Origin: Faecalicatena orotica
Lineage (GTDB): Bacteria; Bacillota; Clostridia; Lachnospirales; Lachnospiraceae
Assembly: GCF_003149245.1 (NCBI RefSeq)
Contig: NZ_QGDL01000003.1
Location: 248,001-312,000 of the forward strand
DNA length: 64,000 bases
Reading direction: 5' to 3'
Under the pieces are notes generated by a model. That model searched no databases, was not told where the DNA came from, and saw only the letters and a program-made list of their open reading frames with translations. Shown here one piece after another: positions 1 through 8,883 of the stretch; within the stretch, counting starts at the first letter, position 1; every line of letters starts with the position of its first letter. The translations under genes and the position numbers were made by a program.

Positions 1-3
1 TCT

Positions 4-729
4 TTACATTGCATAAAATTCCATCCCTTTCCGCGCATACTCCAGATCCTTTTCCAGTTCTCTTCTGCGCTCTTTTGAATGTGGACTGTCCAGATTTTCC
101 AGATCCCTGATAATCCTGCTTTTTAATGTAATCTCCCTTTCCAGAAACTGTTTCAGCACAGGATGCCTGTCCTGAAGCAGAAGCTTCCCGTAGCGGATCT
201 CGGTCTCCGTCCAGACGGGAGGCGTTTCCCTCTTTTGGCGGAGGGTGCTGCCCGCAGATGGCTGTACCTTCATCATCGGATAGTATTTACCGTCCTCAAA
301 CACCATATCTTCTTTGATAAACAAAAAACCTTCCTCTAAAAGAAAGGCTCTGACTTTTGCGATTTCCGACTGAGGCTGCAGGATGCACTCTTTCAGGCTC
401 CCTGTTATGTCAGGATGCGCCTTTAGGATCTTCATGACCAGTCCTCCCCCCATCCCGGCAATGACAGCCGTCTTTGCTTCTCCGGGTGCGAGTCCGGCCA
501 GTCCGTCTGAGAGCCTCAGCTCGATTCTGCCGGAAAGACCACATTCCGTCACATGCTCCTTTGCCCGCTCCAGCGGCCCCTCGTTAATGTCCATTGCAAC
601 AGCCGAAGGAACCATACCATTCTCTATAAGATAAATGGGGATATAAGCATGGTCCGTGCCTATATCCGCCATTTCATATCCGGCAGTCACCAGACCGGCA
701 ACTGCCTGTAATCTCTTTGATAATTCCAT
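4..729 (-). CDS. trmK: tRNA (adenine(22)-N1)-methyltransferase TrmK
   Basis: A 241-aa class I SAM-dependent methyltransferase that in this family methylates N1 of A22 in the tRNA D-loop region. Visible motifs are the SAM-binding IGTDHAY near residues 23-29, an acidic MDINEGPLERA stretch (46-56), the family-typical AGMGGG at 91-96 and ILQPQSE at 116-122. The ATG lies only 4 nt beyond the rpoD stop, with no strong Shine-Dalgarno of its own, so translation is probably coupled to rpoD. Gene order dnaG-rpoD-trmK is the usual one in Firmicutes. Complete; the stop sits at the very edge of the window. Confidence 0.93.
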   Translation of the reverse strand: MELSKRLQAVAGLVTAGYEMADIGTDHAYIPIYLIENGMVPSAVAMDINEGPLERAKEHVTECGLSGRIELRLSDGLAGLAPGEAKTAVIAGMGGGLVMKILKAHPDITGSLKECILQPQSEIAKVRAFLLEEGFLFIKEDMVFEDGKYYPMMKVQPSAGSTLRQKRETPPVWTETEIRYGKLLLQDRHPVLKQFLEREITLKSRIIRDLENLDSPHSKERRRELEKDLEYARKGMEFYAM

Positions 730-733
730 ATGC

Positions 734-1843
734 TTAATCCAAATAGTCTCTCAGCTTACGGCTGCGGCTTGGATGGCGCAGCTTTCTGAGTGCTTTCGCC
801 TCAATCTGGCGGATACGTTCACGGGTGACATCAAACTCTTTGCCGACTTCCTCCAGTGTTCTTGCCCTTCCGTCATTCATTCCAAAACGGAGGCGCAGGA
901 CCTTCTGCTCTCTGTCTGTCAGAGTATCCAGAACTTCATCCAGCTGCTCTTTGAGCAGTGTCTGTGCGGCTGCCTCTGCCGGGACAGGTACATTGTCATC
1001 CTGGATAAAGTCTCCCAGATGGCTGTCTTCCTCCTCACCGATCGGGGTTTCTAAAGATACCGGCTCCTGAGAAATCTTCAGGATCTCACGTACACGGTCC
1101 ACAGGCATGTCCAGTTCCTTTGCAATCTCTTCCGGCGTGGGTTCACGTCCTAACTCCTGGAGTAACTGTCTGGACACACGGATTAGTTTGTTAATTGTCT
1201 CTACCATATGCACCGGGATACGGATCGTCCTTGCCTGGTCTGCAATTGCCCTTGTGATTGCCTGACGAATCCACCATGTTGCATAAGTACTGAACTTATA
1301 TCCTTTATGATAATCAAACTTTTCAACAGCTTTGATCAGACCCAAGTTACCCTCCTGAATCAGGTCCAGAAATAACATTCCTCTACCAACATAGCGTTTT
1401 GCGATGCTGACTACAAGACGAAGGTTCGCCTCTGCCAGTTCCTTTTTGGCATCCTCATCACCGTCTTCCATTCGCTGTGCCAGTTCGATTTCCCTCTCCG
1501 CACTCAGCAGCGGTACTTTACCGATCTCCTTCAGATACATGCGCACAGGATCTTCAATGCTGACCCCGTCCGGCACAGATAAATCAATGCTCTCCATATC
1601 AACTTCATCTTCTTCAACAATGATGAGCTCATCATCTACATCGTCATCATCTCCGCTGATACGCAGCACATCAATATTATTTGACTCAAGATGTTCAAAT
1701 ACCTTTTCCATCTGCTCTGCGTCTAATTCCATATCATTGAAAAAGTCATTGATCTCCTGAAGCTCGAGAATGCTTTTCTTTTTCTTACCTAACGCAACAA
1801 GTTCTTTTAGCCTCTCGTCAAATTTCTGTGTGTTTTCTTCCAT
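734..1843 (-). CDS. rpoD: RNA polymerase primary sigma factor RpoD/SigA
   Basis: A 369-aa housekeeping sigma factor. Region 1.1-like sequence is at the N-terminus, followed by a short acidic linker rich in D/E, region 1.2 ([11 protein letters not shown]), region 2 with core binding and -10 recognition ([29 protein letters not shown]), region 3, and region 4 with the -35 helix-turn-helix ([20 protein letters not shown]). The start was placed at the ATG preceded by GGAAGGATGG about 6 nt upstream; an upstream in-frame ATG has no ribosome site. It follows dnaG by 59 nt and precedes trmK by 4 nt, as in the macromolecular synthesis operon of Firmicutes. Confidence 0.98.
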   Translation of the reverse strand: MEENTQKFDERLKELVALGKKKKSILELQEINDFFNDMELDAEQMEKVFEHLESNNIDVLRISGDDDDVDDELIIVEEDEVDMESIDLSVPDGVSIEDPVRMYLKEIGKVPLLSAEREIELAQRMEDGDEDAKKELAEANLRLVVSIAKRYVGRGMLFLDLIQEGNLGLIKAVEKFDYHKGYKFSTYATWWIRQAITRAIADQARTIRIPVHMVETINKLIRVSRQLLQELGREPTPEEIAKELDMPVDRVREILKISQEPVSLETPIGEEEDSHLGDFIQDDNVPVPAEAAAQTLLKEQLDEVLDTLTDREQKVLRLRFGMNDGRARTLEEVGKEFDVTRERIRQIEAKALRKLRHPSRSRKLRDYLD

Positions 1844-1902
1844 GTGTCCATCCTTCCTTCCCCTATACACACGGTATAGGGCTATCTTGTTTTATTTTAT
1901 CC

Positions 1903-3678
1903 TTATTCAATAGAAATATGCAGTTTCTTTATATCATCGAGTTTTCTCTTCTCTTCCATCAGCCTCTGCAGGCCCGCCATATCTGTCGGTTCCAGATGCA
2001 TCGTGCGGTAATCTATGCTGTTCGCCTTGACACGGAGGATTGTCTCCTTTAACGCCTGTTCCTGTTCTTCCTTCGTGGAAAGCTCTCTGATCTTTGTATG
2101 GAACAAGGAAGCCGCTTCCCGATGATCTTCCTCCTCGGTAAAGTGATTCAGTATCTTTGCCGGATTCAGTTCCCCTGTATCAAACTGCTGATAAAGCAGT
2201 TCTGCTACAGTCCGATACAATGGTTCCGTGAAGTCTTCCGGGCTTATGTATTTTTTTATCAGGCTGAAAATCCCGGCATCCTCGATCATCCATGTCAGAA
2301 GTAGCTTCTGGGATACAAGGATTCCACTTTCCTTCGGCTTCTGTCCGGACGGAGCTGACTTTGGACGCACGGCTGGTTTGGCCATGCCTTCTGTAACAGC
2401 GGTCTTCGTCACAAGTTTTTGAAGGCTTTCCGGGCTTACCTTGTATGCCTTTGCTACAGCCTCCACATAATTGTTGCGCTCGAGTTCATCTTCAAATCCG
2501 ATCAGGCGCTTCACCGTTTCTTTAAAAAAGGCTGTCTTCCCTTCCGGGGATTCCATATCATAATCTTTGGAAAGAATCTCCAGACTGAACAGGAATCCAT
2601 TCCTTGCCCCGCCGATTCTCTTCTCAAATTCTTCGGCTCCCAAATTCTTAATGAATTCGTCGGGGTCCTTATAAGGGTCCATCCTGATGACTTTGGCAGA
2701 AATGCCCGCCTGTTTCAGGATCGGTACTGCGCGGAGTGCGGCCTTCGTTCCCGCTTCATCGCTGTCATATGTCAGATAGACTTCCTGCACATACCTCTTA
2801 ATCAGTGAAGCATGTCCCGTCGTCAGAGCGGTTCCCAGCGATGCGACTGCATTCGTAAATCCTGCCTGATGAAGGGAAATTACATCCATATACCCTTCGC
2901 ACATGAGGAAATACGGTTTGCGCGAGGTTCTTGCACGGTTCAGTCCGTAAAGATTGCGGCTCTTATCGAAGATAACTGTCTCCGGTGAATTCAGGTACTT
3001 TGGTTTTCCATCACCCATCACCCGGCCGCCGAATCCGATCACCCGGTTATTCACATCCATGATCGGAAACATAACACGGTTCCAGAACTTATCATATACG
3101 CCGTTCCTTTCATCCGTGTTGATCAGGCCTGCCTGCCGGATCAGATCCTCACTGTAGCCCTTCCCCTGAAGGTATTTGAACAGGTCATTGCTATATTTGT
3201 TGGAATAACCAAGCCCGAAAGCTTTGATTGTTTCATCTGACAGCTCTCTGTTTTTCAAATATGTATATCCAATCTTCCCCTGTTCTGATTTCAGCTGCAC
3301 ATAGAAATACTGGGCGGCAATCTTATTGATTTCCAGAAGTGTCGCACGCAGGTCGGCTTTTTCCTTCGCTTCTTTCGAGTACTCCATCTCGGGGAGTTCG
3401 ACTCCCGCCCTGTCGGCAAGGACCTTCAGAGCCTCCACAAAAGAGAAGTTCTCATATTCCATCAAAAATGTAAAAACATTGCCTCCGGCTCCGCAGCCGA
3501 AGCAGTAATACATCTGTTTCCCCCTGCTGACAGAAAAGGAGGGCGACTTTTCATTGTGGAACGGGCAGAGTCCAAAATAAGAGCTGCCTTTTTTCTGCAG
3601 CCTTACATACCCGGATATCACATCCACGATGTCATTCTTCATCCTCACTTCTTCAACCAATTCCTCCGGATAATACAT
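1903..3678 (-). CDS. dnaG: DNA primase DnaG
   Basis: A 591-aa primase that makes RNA primers at the replication fork. The N-terminal CHC2 zinc ribbon has C38, H41, C59 and C62 in the expected C-x2-H-x17-C-x2-C spacing. The catalytic core and TOPRIM domain follow (CEGYMDVISLHQAGF and YDSDEAG, roughly residues 255-335). The last ~150 residues form the helicase-interacting domain. Length is normal. The upstream 170-nt gap to dgt carries two tandem hairpins, described separately. rpoD follows directly. Confidence 0.98.
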   Translation of the reverse strand: MYYPEELVEEVRMKNDIVDVISGYVRLQKKGSSYFGLCPFHNEKSPSFSVSRGKQMYYCFGCGAGGNVFTFLMEYENFSFVEALKVLADRAGVELPEMEYSKEAKEKADLRATLLEINKIAAQYFYVQLKSEQGKIGYTYLKNRELSDETIKAFGLGYSNKYSNDLFKYLQGKGYSEDLIRQAGLINTDERNGVYDKFWNRVMFPIMDVNNRVIGFGGRVMGDGKPKYLNSPETVIFDKSRNLYGLNRARTSRKPYFLMCEGYMDVISLHQAGFTNAVASLGTALTTGHASLIKRYVQEVYLTYDSDEAGTKAALRAVPILKQAGISAKVIRMDPYKDPDEFIKNLGAEEFEKRIGGARNGFLFSLEILSKDYDMESPEGKTAFFKETVKRLIGFEDELERNNYVEAVAKAYKVSPESLQKLVTKTAVTEGMAKPAVRPKSAPSGQKPKESGILVSQKLLLTWMIEDAGIFSLIKKYISPEDFTEPLYRTVAELLYQQFDTGELNPAKILNHFTEEEDHREAASLFHTKIRELSTKEEQEQALKETILRVKANSIDYRTMHLEPTDMAGLQRLMEEKRKLDDIKKLHISIE

Positions 3679-3701
3679 GCATTCCCCTCCTGCTTATACA
3701 A

Positions 3702-3776
3702 CTTAGGTCCGGTCCTTTCGGGCCTTAGTTGTAAAGTACATCCTGTCGACTTAGGTTCGGTTCTCTCGAACCTTAG
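3702..3776. repeat. Two tandem covarying hairpins upstream of dnaG
   Basis: Two 27-nt hairpins at 3702-3728 and 3750-3776, 48 nt apart start to start. Both have the frame CTTAGG....CCTTAG with 10-bp arms and a 7-nt loop. The inner stem differs: GTCCG/CGGGC in the first and GTTCG/CGAAC in the second, so changes on one arm are matched on the other. This covariation argues for selection on a folded RNA or a palindromic binding site. No run of T follows, so they are not simple terminators. They lie in the leader that precedes dnaG-rpoD. Confidence 0.7.
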
Positions 3777-3848
3777 TGACATGGATGTTTCCATTTATCC
3801 CCTACTTTATATATATTCGACAAAACTTTATGATTTCCTTTATTTTTT

Positions 3849-4850
3849 TTAATTTTTCCAGGCTTCCGGCACAAAAAATTCTTCGTATTTTTTTACCGCA
3901 TAATTATCGGTCATCCCTGCTATGTAATCGCAGACTACCTGTTCCTTACAATTGCCCGGCCTCCCGATCGCCTCCAGATACTGCTCTGGCATTTGTTCAA
4001 GGTGGCGGATATAATAATCATACAGCTGTTCAATCAGACGGACCGCCTTGTCTTCCTCGCCCTTCGCCTTTGGATTCATATAGACGTTCTCGAACATGAA
4101 TCTGCGCAGGCCGATCATAGCCTCTTCTACTTCTTCCGACATGATAATGGCCGGTTTATCCATGCTGTTGATGATCACGTCATGCACCATTGCATTGAGG
4201 CGTTCCTTGCTGGTAGCCCCCAGTACTTTCCGGTATCTGGATGGTATATCTTCCTCTACGAGAATACCTCCCCGGATCGCATCGTCAATATCATGGTTGA
4301 TATAGGCGATTTTATCCGACAGTCTGAGTACCTGACCTTCCAGTGTATGCGGATGCCCCGATGTCGGATGGTTCAGAATCCCGTCACGCACTTCCCACGT
4401 AAGGTTCAGTCCCCTTCCCTGCTTTTCTACACATTCCACTACCCTGACACTCTGTTCATTGTGGGAAAAATGATAGACATGGTTCAGTGCCCGTTCACCC
4501 GCATGGCCGAACGGTGTGTGGCCGAGGTCGTGGCCGAGTGCGATCGCTTCTACAAGGTCTTCATTCAGTCTGAGTGCCTTTGCAATCGTTCTGGCATTCT
4601 GTGACACCTCGAGCGTATGCGTCAGCCTCGTCCTGTAATGATCACCTTTGGGCAGCAGAAACACCTGTGTCTTCTGCTTCAGACGCCGAAACGACTTGCA
4701 GTGCAGGATCCTGTCCCGGTCCCGCTGGAATACAGGGCGGATATCACACTCTGTCTCCGGGCGCACCCTCCCTTTCGAATTCCTGCTGAATGCCGCATAG
4801 GGACTTAAATACTCCATTTCACGTTCTTCTAGCTGCTCTCTGATTGTCAT
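3849..4850 (-). CDS. dgt: Deoxyguanosinetriphosphate triphosphohydrolase-like HD protein
   Basis: A 333-aa dNTP triphosphohydrolase of the HD superfamily, expected to split dGTP or other dNTPs into deoxynucleoside and triphosphate. The metal-binding HD signature is GHDLGHTPFGHAGE with H107 and D108, plus an upstream conserved H78 in RLTHTLEV. The C-terminal part with RRFMFENVY and YIAGMTDNYA matches the family. The length fits the short class of Dgt-like proteins rather than the ~500-aa enterobacterial enzyme. AGAGGAAG sits just upstream of the ATG. It lies directly before dnaG on the same strand, a common arrangement in Clostridia. Substrate range is unknown. Confidence 0.92.
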   Translation of the reverse strand: MTIREQLEEREMEYLSPYAAFSRNSKGRVRPETECDIRPVFQRDRDRILHCKSFRRLKQKTQVFLLPKGDHYRTRLTHTLEVSQNARTIAKALRLNEDLVEAIALGHDLGHTPFGHAGERALNHVYHFSHNEQSVRVVECVEKQGRGLNLTWEVRDGILNHPTSGHPHTLEGQVLRLSDKIAYINHDIDDAIRGGILVEEDIPSRYRKVLGATSKERLNAMVHDVIINSMDKPAIIMSEEVEEAMIGLRRFMFENVYMNPKAKGEEDKAVRLIEQLYDYYIRHLEQMPEQYLEAIGRPGNCKEQVVCDYIAGMTDNYAVKKYEEFFVPEAWKN

Positions 4851-4913
4851 AGGCCACTTCCTCTATATATAATATATTCTGCGTTTCGGGTTTATTTCCT
4901 TTTTCCTTAATAC

Positions 4914-6455
4914 CTAATCCTCTTTCAGTCGTTTTTCAATCGCCTTTACCACGGTTTCAAGCACCTTGATGCGTGCATAATACTTGTCATTGCCCTCGAC
5001 CACAATCCACGGTGCATACTCTGTTGATGTCCTGATCAGCATTTCGTTGACTGCTTCCTCATACAGGTCCCACTTTTCCCTGTTGCGCCAGTCCTCATCC
5101 GTAATCTTCCACTGCTTTTCCGGATTCTCCTGACGTGCCCTGAACCTGCGCTCCTGCTCGTCTTTATCAATCTGCATCCAGAATTTCAGGACGATTGCCC
5201 CTGCATCCACAAGGTCTTTCTCCATGTCATTCATTTCCTTATAGGCCCTCTGCCACTCCTGCTTCGTACAGAATCCTTCGATGCGCTCTACCATGACGCG
5301 TCCATACCATGTTCTGTCAAAGATTGAAATATGCCCGGCTTTTGGCATCGCCCTCCAGAAACGCCATAGATAATGATGTGCCTTTTCAATATCGTTCGGG
5401 GATGCGGTCGGGTTCACGACAAATCCCCTCGGGTCCATCTTCGCGGTCAGGCGCTTGATGGCGCCGCCTTTACCTCCTGCATCCCATCCCTCGAATCCAA
5501 GCACGACCGGAATCCTCCTGCGGTAGAGTTCCCCATGCAGAAGGCTCATCTTCTTCTCCAGTTTTTTCAGTTTTTCCTTGTATTCCTTCTTTGTAAGGCT
5601 CAGGCTCAAATCCGCTTTTGCAAGAACGGATTCGGTAAGCTCCTTCTGGTCAATCCCTGGTACGGCAGTTTCAGCAGTGGTCTTCCCTTCCTCGTCCATC
5701 TCCGCGATCGCCTCGGCAGCCTTTTCTTTTGCTTTCGCCTTCTTCACATTCTCAATCTGCTCTTCCAAAGCCTTAATTACAACTGTGTAGATCTTAACCG
5801 TGGCAAATCTTCTGTCCATCGCCTCAATGATCGTCCAGGGGGCATAATCGGTATCTGTAATATGCAGCATTTCTTCCATCATCTGTACATATTCCTGATA
5901 CTTCACATTGCGTTCCAGATCTCCCTGGCTTACCCGCCAGGCAGTTTCTTTCGATGCCCTTAACTTCTGGAAACGCTTTTTCTGTTCCTTTTTATCAATA
6001 TCAAGCAGAAGTTTAATCATGACATAGCCGTCGTCCGTCAGCTGCTTTTCAAATGAGCAGATCGACTGGTAAATATCCGGGATGTCCTTCTTCTTCGTGC
6101 TTTTGTCAAAACGTTCAATCAATACCTTGCGGTACCAGCTTCCATCGAAAATGGCGATTCTTCCTTTTTCCGGTGTTTTCGTCCAGAAGCGCCATAAAAA
6201 CGGATGCATCCGTTCTTCCTCACTCTCTTCCTTAATCGCAAATACTTTGAAACCACGCGGGTCCAGACTCTGGATCAGTTCTCCTATCTGCAGCCCCTTC
6301 CCGGATGCCCCAAAGCCTTCAAACACAATCATCACGGGGATATCCAAAGTCTTGCACTGTCTCTGCAGCTCGCCCAGCCTTGCTTCCAGCAGGGGCATCT
6401 TTGCCTTGTATTCTTCTTTTGTCATGGATTTGGTAAGATCAACTTTTTCTAACAT
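4914..6455 (-). CDS. pap: Polyphosphate:AMP phosphotransferase (double PPK2 domain)
   Basis: A 513-aa protein made of two fused PPK2 domains. The first has the Walker A-like GFGASGKG at 47-54 and the second GWDAGGKG at 323-330; each is followed by the DPRGF, LWRFW and IFD(G/R)(S/T)WY blocks typical of PPK2. A charged Lys/Glu/Ala linker (about 235-265) joins them. Two-domain PPK2 proteins (class II) typically phosphorylate AMP to ADP from polyphosphate, and the second domain is usually the catalytic one. The start was set at the ATG following GGGAGG; the open frame extends 34 codons further upstream without a ribosome site. Confidence 0.9.
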   Translation of the reverse strand: MLEKVDLTKSMTKEEYKAKMPLLEARLGELQRQCKTLDIPVMIVFEGFGASGKGLQIGELIQSLDPRGFKVFAIKEESEEERMHPFLWRFWTKTPEKGRIAIFDGSWYRKVLIERFDKSTKKKDIPDIYQSICSFEKQLTDDGYVMIKLLLDIDKKEQKKRFQKLRASKETAWRVSQGDLERNVKYQEYVQMMEEMLHITDTDYAPWTIIEAMDRRFATVKIYTVVIKALEEQIENVKKAKAKEKAAEAIAEMDEEGKTTAETAVPGIDQKELTESVLAKADLSLSLTKKEYKEKLKKLEKKMSLLHGELYRRRIPVVLGFEGWDAGGKGGAIKRLTAKMDPRGFVVNPTASPNDIEKAHHYLWRFWRAMPKAGHISIFDRTWYGRVMVERIEGFCTKQEWQRAYKEMNDMEKDLVDAGAIVLKFWMQIDKDEQERRFRARQENPEKQWKITDEDWRNREKWDLYEEAVNEMLIRTSTEYAPWIVVEGNDKYYARIKVLETVVKAIEKRLKED

Positions 6456-6493
6456 AATTTTTCCTCCCGGCTTTGTTTGATTATATGATGCCA

Positions 6494-6662
6494 GGGTCAA
6501 AAGGTCATACAATGCATGCTCGCATGCAATTGGATGACTTTGGGACCCGTAAAACATGAGAAAGTAGCCCGATCAGGGCGGATTTCGAATGTTTTTAGGA
6601 TTTCGGGAGCACGAAGTGCGGAGAAATCCGTAGGCATCAGGGGGCAAAATGCCTTTTGACCC
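6494..6662. repeat. MITE-like palindromic element with 11-bp terminal inverted repeats
   Basis: A 169-bp non-coding element bounded by perfect 11-bp inverted repeats GGGTCAAAAGG (6494-6504) and CCTTTTGACCC (6652-6662). Inside, the left end folds into a ~55-nt imperfect palindrome centred on GCATGCTCGCATGC (about 6494-6549), and the right end into a hairpin GGGGGCAAAA/TTTTGACCCC. No transposase is encoded. It occupies the first half of the 396-nt gap between pap and the first araC gene. It could be a non-autonomous mobile element or a family of palindromic intergenic repeats; copy number elsewhere is unknown. Confidence 0.5.
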
Positions 6663-6712
6663 CAACATTATTATATTATTATATCACGAATATACCATGA
6701 AAAACATCCGGC

Positions 6713-6741
6713 TTGTCATCTTTGCCGGAAAATGCTATACT
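6713..6741 (+). promoter_or_regulatory. Sigma-A promoter for the first araC gene
   Basis: TTGTCA (6713-6718), a 17-nt spacer, then TATACT (6736-6741). It lies 110 nt before the araC start codon, leaving a leader that contains a strong hairpin. Confidence 0.7.
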
Positions 6742-6781
6742 TTGTCAAGGAAAACAGAAATAACCGTATTACAGTTAAGAA

Positions 6782-6828
6782 ATATATGTTACTGTGCACG
6801 TCCGCAGGGCGTGAACAGTAACATATAT
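6782..6828 (+). promoter_or_regulatory. Hairpin in the araC leader
   Basis: A perfect 14-bp stem, ATATATGTTACTGT (6782-6795) with ACAGTAACATATAT (6815-6828), and an inner CACG/CGTG pairing within the loop. It sits between the promoter and the ribosome site of the araC gene. There is no following T-run. It could be an RNA structure affecting translation or stability, or a dyad bound by a regulator. Confidence 0.5.
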
Positions 6829-6851
6829 ATAACGCTAAAGGAGGTGTGGTT

Positions 6852-7688
6852 ATGACAAAAGTTAAGCACACTGACGCAAATTTTTTATCTCCGTGTGATC
6901 CCCCTTGTGAACGGCTGGTCTATATCACGTCCGCAACGTTTGGCGAGGACTGGGAATACACACTCCATTCCCATAGTTTTGCAGAAGTATTTTTTGTGAC
7001 ATCCGGGGAAGGATATTTCTGTACAGGTGACGCTGAAGTACCGATACAGACAAACACGCTTGTACTGATTAATCCTAATACACCACACACGGAACGCTCC
7101 TTAGGAGATACTCCCCTGACCTATATGATACTCGGAATTGAGGATCTGTATTTCTATTTCCGTGATCATGAGGAGTACTGTTTCCATACTTATGACCTGA
7201 AAGAACACAAGGATGAGATTCTCCCGGACCTGGATCTGATGCTGGATGAGGTTCAGGGCAGGCATCAGGATTCTTACCGGATCTGCCATTACTACATGTC
7301 CGTCTTTTTCCTTAAGGTCCACCGGATTCTTGGTAACCGCCTCGGCCTCTGCTCTGCAGACAGCTGCCCTGATGAATGTACGTCAGTCAGGGAATACATA
7401 AAGGAGCATTTTGCAGATGATATCACACTGGATACGCTTGCCGCGTATTCCGGTTTTAATAAGTATTATCTGTCCCGCATGTTCTCCAGAGCCTACGGGA
7501 TTGCGCCAATCAATTACCTGTTGGAATGCCGGATCCTGCACAGTGAGGTCCTGCTTAAGACAACGGACTTCAGCATTACCCAGATTTCCCGTATTGTCGG
7601 GTTCTCCTCTGCCAATTACTTTTCCCAATCTTTTAAAAGATATACCGGCATGACGCCGTTGTCGTATCGGGAAACACATATGATCTGA
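6852..7688 (+). CDS. AraC-family transcriptional regulator (copy 1 of the lnp locus)
   Basis: A 278-aa AraC-type regulator. The N-terminal half is a cupin-like sensing domain with the HSHSFAEVFFVTSGEG block (about residues 36-51). The C-terminal 100 residues carry two helix-turn-helix motifs, ending in GFSSANYFSQSFKRYTGMTP. The ATG is preceded by AAGGAGG with a 7-nt gap; an in-frame GTG two codons earlier overlaps that site and is less likely. It converges on the kinase gene and shares a bidirectional terminator with it. It is a clear paralogue of the AraC protein at 14795-15628 on the other side of the operon. The effector is inferred to be a host-glycan disaccharide or a breakdown product. 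Confidence 0.85.
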   Translation: MTKVKHTDANFLSPCDPPCERLVYITSATFGEDWEYTLHSHSFAEVFFVTSGEGYFCTGDAEVPIQTNTLVLINPNTPHTERSLGDTPLTYMILGIEDLYFYFRDHEEYCFHTYDLKEHKDEILPDLDLMLDEVQGRHQDSYRICHYYMSVFFLKVHRILGNRLGLCSADSCPDECTSVREYIKEHFADDITLDTLAAYSGFNKYYLSRMFSRAYGIAPINYLLECRILHSEVLLKTTDFSITQISRIVGFSSANYFSQSFKRYTGMTPLSYRETHMI

Positions 7689-7704
7689 TAATTCAGGCAA
7701 ACGA

Positions 7705-7749
7705 AATGCTCCTGTGCAGCTGGATAAAACTGCACAGGAGCATTTTTTT
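7705..7749. terminator. Bidirectional terminator between araC and nahK
   Basis: A perfect 15-bp stem AATGCTCCTGTGCAG / CTGCACAGGAGCATT with a 10-nt loop, followed by T7 on the plus strand. On the minus strand the stem abuts the kinase stop codon; the T-tract there is weaker. Confidence 0.9.
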
Positions 7750-8866
7750 ACTTGTTTGCGGCTTTTCTCACGATGGCTTCCATCTCACCCCATTTTGCCT
7801 CCATATCCTCTATGAGCTTAAACTGTGTTCTCGCCCTGTCGAGATTATGGTTTTCACGGTGTATTCTGAAGTAATGGTCACCCTCGAGGTAATCCGTCAG
7901 GAATCTTATTCCGCATTCATATGTCATGACCTTTGCCCCCATTGGAAGCAGGCGTATTTCTGTCTGGGTCAGGCTTCCCTGACACCCTTTCAGGAATCCT
8001 TCCACGTAGACCTCAAACAGTTCCAGATTAGAGGAGACTTTTGACAGATCTGTTTCATCCTCGGCAGCCGTATTGGCCCCGAACCGTATAGAATCACCGA
8101 AATCGTTCATGGCAAGTCCCGGCATTACCGTATCCAGATCAATCACACAGATTCCCTTTCTTGTCGCATTATCGATCATAATGTTATTTAATTTCGTATC
8201 ATTGTGGGTCACGCGAAGAGGCAGTTCCTTTCTCTTAAGCATATCGCCGAAAACATCTGCATCTCCTTCTCTTTTCATCACGAAATCAATTTCATCCCGG
8301 ACATGAACCACCCTTCCCAGCTTATCTTCATCCACAGCCCTTAAAAAATCGTTGAAACGCTTTCTTGTATCATGGAACTGCGGAATCGTCTCATGAAGTG
8401 TTTCTGCCGGATACCCCGCAAGAAGATGCTGGAAGTTACCAAATGCAAGGGCACTCTGATAGAAATCTTCTTTTGTCTCTACCTGTTCGTAGCAGGTCGC
8501 ATCCTCTATAAACAGGTAGGCCCTCCAATATTCCCCTCTGGAATCCACATAATAATTTTCCCCGTCATCCGCAGGGACAACATTCAGCGTCTCTCGTTCC
8601 GGATCCCCGCCGTTTTCGATAATTTTCCCGCGAAGATAGGATGTAACCCCGATGATATTTTCCATCAGTTCCTTCGGCTGTTTAAATACTTCACGGTTCA
8701 TTTCCTGCAGGATGATCCTTTTCTCCTGCCCGTCCGGAATTTCATATGTCAGAAGGAATGTATTGTTGATATGTCCGTTTCCGTAAGGTATCTTTGATTT
8801 CAGCGTTCCTATATGCCGGTATGCATCCAGCACCTCTTCCAGTTCTGTTTCTGTAATATTTGTCAT
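7748..8866 (-). CDS. nahK: N-acetylhexosamine 1-kinase (NahK/LnpB)
   Basis: A 372-aa APH-fold kinase. The catalytic loop is VTHNDTKLNN (H221, N222, D223) and the metal-binding DFG-equivalent is CVIDLDTVMPG (DLDT at 243-246), followed by NDFGDSIRFGANTA, a block I associate with NahK. The family phosphorylates GlcNAc or GalNAc at the anomeric C1 with ATP, the step after phosphorolysis of lacto- or galacto-N-biose. Here it is the last gene of an operon starting with a GH112 phosphorylase, which supports the assignment over a generic aminoglycoside phosphotransferase. AAGGAG precedes the ATG. The downstream galT/galE-type steps of the pathway are not in this window. Confidence 0.85.
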   Translation of the reverse strand: MTNITETELEEVLDAYRHIGTLKSKIPYGNGHINNTFLLTYEIPDGQEKRIILQEMNREVFKQPKELMENIIGVTSYLRGKIIENGGDPERETLNVVPADDGENYYVDSRGEYWRAYLFIEDATCYEQVETKEDFYQSALAFGNFQHLLAGYPAETLHETIPQFHDTRKRFNDFLRAVDEDKLGRVVHVRDEIDFVMKREGDADVFGDMLKRKELPLRVTHNDTKLNNIMIDNATRKGICVIDLDTVMPGLAMNDFGDSIRFGANTAAEDETDLSKVSSNLELFEVYVEGFLKGCQGSLTQTEIRLLPMGAKVMTYECGIRFLTDYLEGDHYFRIHRENHNLDRARTQFKLIEDMEAKWGEMEAIVRKAANK

Positions 8867-8883
8867 AGTGTCTCCTTAACCCG

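Noticed and set aside
3702-3776. The pair of hairpins considered as a minimal CRISPR array.
   Set aside because: Only two units, the repeat itself is a hairpin with changing sequence, and no cas genes are near.
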